A DNA stretch of 36,437 nucleotides from Variovorax sp. GTDB lineage: Bacteria > Pseudomonadota > Gammaproteobacteria > Burkholderiales > Burkholderiaceae_C. Position 1 is the first letter of the stretch. Each line of letters begins with the position of its first letter. The notes beneath the pieces are model-generated. The model was not told where the DNA came from and searched no databases. It saw only the letters and a program-made list of their open reading frames with translations. Both the position numbers and the translations under genes were made by a program. This document shows positions 34,951-36,437 of this stretch, one piece after another. The stretch is from positions 1-36,437 of the forward strand of contig JAGIBP010000034.1 in the NCBI GenBank assembly GCA_017744285.1. The letters are read 5' to 3'.

Positions 34951-35600
34951 GGCAGCACTCCCATCAGGTAGACGAAGGTGAAGACGCCGATCCAGACCAC
35001 GTCCAGGAAGTGCCAGAACATCGACAGGCACATCAGGCGGCGGCGGTTCTCGGCGATGAAGCCGTGCTTGGCCACCTGCGCCATCAGCACGATGAGCCAG
35101 ATGATGCCGAAGGTCACGTGCAGGCCGTGCGTGGACACCAGCGCGAAGAACGACGACAGGAACGCGCTGCGCTGCGGGCCCGCGCCCTCGTGGATGAGGT
35201 GCGCGAACTCGTAGAGCTCGATGCCGATGAAGCCGGCGCCCAGCAGGCCCGTGATCAGCAGCCAGATCATCACGGCCTTCACCTTGTTGCGCTGCATCTC
35301 GAGCATCGCGAAGCCGTAGGTGATCGAGGACAGCAGCAGCAGCGAGGTGTTCAGCGCGATCAGGCGCAGGTCGAAGAGCTCGCCGCCGGACGGGCCGGCG
35401 GCGTAGCTGCGCCCGAGCACGCCGTAGACCGCGAACAGGCAGGCGAACACCAGGCAGTCGCTCATCAGGTAGAGCCAGAACCCGAGCAGCGAGCCGTTCT
35501 CGGGATGGTGCTCGGTCGTCAGGTAGTAGCGCGCGCTCGGGTTGGCGCTGAGGTCGGCACGCGGGGTGCCGGCGGGGGAGAGAGCGGTAACGTCAGACAT
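34947..35600 (-). CDS. cyoC: Cytochrome bo3 quinol oxidase subunit III
   Basis: 217-residue subunit with five membrane helices, lacking the two extra helices of aa3-type subunit III. Family marks are [20 protein letters not shown] near the first helix, [37 protein letters not shown] and the closing [20 protein letters not shown]. The start is ATG 35600, overlapping the cyoB end by eight bases, and the stop overlaps the cyoD start. Confidence 0.95.
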   Translation of the reverse strand: MSDVTALSPAGTPRADLSANPSARYYLTTEHHPENGSLLGFWLYLMSDCLVFACLFAVYGVLGRSYAAGPSGGELFDLRLIALNTSLLLLSSITYGFAMLEMQRNKVKAVMIWLLITGLLGAGFIGIELYEFAHLIHEGAGPQRSAFLSSFFALVSTHGLHVTFGIIWLIVLMAQVAKHGFIAENRRRLMCLSMFWHFLDVVWIGVFTFVYLMGVLP

Positions 35601-36437
35601 GGGCGGCCAGGAGGCGGGTGCGTTCGCCTTCGGTACGGACGACCTCTTCCGCAGGGATGTGGTAGTCGCGCTTGTAGTTGAAGGTATGGATGATGACGGC
35701 GGCGAGCATGGCGACGAAGCCGATGCCGGCGACCAGCCACATGTGCCAGATCAGGCCGAAGCCCACGACCGTCGCGAGGGCCGCGATGATGAAGCCGGCG
35801 CCGGTGTTCTTGGGCATGTGGATCGGGATGAAGCCCTCGGTCGGACGCACGTAGCCGTGCTTCTTCATGTCGGCCCATGCGTCGTTGTCATGCACACGCG
35901 GCGTGAACGCGAAGTTGTAGGCCGGCGGCGGCGACGAGGTCGACCACTCGAGCGTGCGGCCATCCCACGGGTCGCCCGTGGTGTCGCGCAGCTGCTCGCG
36001 GCGGAAGAAGCTCACCACCAGCTGGATGATGAACGAGGCGATGCCCAGCGCGATCAGCACGGCGCCGAAGGCGGCGATCTGGAACCAGATCTGCAGCGAC
36101 GGGTCCTCGAAGTGGTTCAGGCGGCGCGTCACGCCCATCAGGCCGAGCACGTACAGCGGCATGAAGGCGAAGTAGAAGCCCACCACCCAGAACCAGAACG
36201 AGCACTTGCCCCAGAACGGATCGAGCTTGTAGCCGAAGGCCTTCGGGAACCAGTAGTAGATGCCGGCGAACAGGCCGAACAGCACGCCGCCGATGATCAC
36301 GTTGTGGAAGTGCGCGATCAGGAACAGGCTGTTGTGCAGCACGAAGTCGGCCGGGGGAACGGCCAGCAGCACGCCGGTCATGCCGCCGATCACGAAGGTG
36401 ACCATGAAGCCGACGGTCCACAGCATCGGCACTTCGA
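35593..36437 (-). CDS. cyoB: Cytochrome bo3 quinol oxidase subunit I, C-terminal part (5' end cut by window)
   Basis: Catalytic heme-copper subunit that oxidises quinol, reduces oxygen and pumps protons in the inner membrane. The frame is open to the right edge; about 280 of roughly 660 residues are present. Visible are the [23 protein letters not shown] region and HFHNVIIGG, whose histidines bind hemes b and o3, followed by the C-terminal helices. The loop [15 protein letters not shown] and segment [20 protein letters not shown] are CyoB-like. The start and the Cu_B ligands lie outside the window, as does any cyoA. Confidence 0.95.
   Translation of the reverse strand, partial: EVPMLWTVGFMVTFVIGGMTGVLLAVPPADFVLHNSLFLIAHFHNVIIGGVLFGLFAGIYYWFPKAFGYKLDPFWGKCSFWFWVVGFYFAFMPLYVLGLMGVTRRLNHFEDPSLQIWFQIAAFGAVLIALGIASFIIQLVVSFFRREQLRDTTGDPWDGRTLEWSTSSPPPAYNFAFTPRVHDNDAWADMKKHGYVRPTEGFIPIHMPKNTGAGFIIAALATVVGFGLIWHMWLVAGIGFVAMLAAVIIHTFNYKRDYHIPAEEVVRTEGERTRLLAAHV

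Overview
The window is dense, high-GC bacterial chromosome. Gene content points to a beta-proteobacterium of the order Burkholderiales, most likely Comamonadaceae (Variovorax or a relative). The indicators are TakP-type TRAP and orphan Tat-exported ABC binding proteins, a CoxSLMDEG-type molybdenum hydroxylase operon, a SenA/EgtB-like enzyme, RegB/RegA and a bo3 oxidase. The genus is inferred from gene content only. There are no rRNA or tRNA genes, insertion sequences or CRISPR arrays. No gap without a gene exceeds about 180 bases. Composition looks uniform by eye.

Layout. 1-5150: the 3' part of dxs, then a three-part TRAP transporter whose binding protein (+) converges with its two membrane subunits (-) on a shared terminator. 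5330-10160: a SenA/EgtB-like non-heme iron enzyme, then a ModE-type regulator divergent from a tungstate/molybdate ABC transporter (tupBCA). 10178-14120: an Lrp-type regulator divergent from D-amino acid dehydrogenase dadA, a SnoaL-like protein, a thioredoxin-like protein and an orphan amide/amino-acid ABC binding protein. 14261-23205: a GAF/Fis regulator without an AAA+ domain, divergent from a seven-gene molybdenum hydroxylase operon (S-L-M subunits, then MoxR ATPase, VWA protein, CoxG and XdhC). The nearby tungstate/molybdate importer could feed this metal demand. 23213-28671: a small membrane protein followed by the least understood region. That region encodes a CDP-alcohol phosphatidyltransferase, a zinc-less MDR reductase, a pyruvoyl-tetrahydropterin-synthase homologue lacking its catalytic residues, a GT4 glycosyltransferase, a methyltransferase and a RibD-type reductase. 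It looks like an uncharacterised biosynthetic pathway for a glycosylated, methylated, possibly lipid-linked pteridine-like compound. 28812-31862: a ferredoxin-reductase-like flavoprotein, three small proteins and an alpha/beta hydrolase. 31887-36437 (all -): cyoB (cut by the window end), cyoC, cyoD, surf1, regB, regA, an overlapping run that joins a terminal quinol oxidase to its probable redox regulator.

Best leads: (1) the 23.5-28.7 kb cluster and its degenerate PTPS homologue; (2) the SenA-like enzyme with Cys where the family has an iron-binding His, and without senB/senC beside it; (3) a sigma-54-like -24/-12 element in front of the molybdenum hydroxylase operon, next to a regulator that has lost the ATPase needed to activate sigma-54; (4) a 16-bp perfect palindrome plus terminator-like hairpin in the leader of the TRAP binding-protein gene. 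Functions are assigned by reading protein motifs; no database search was run.
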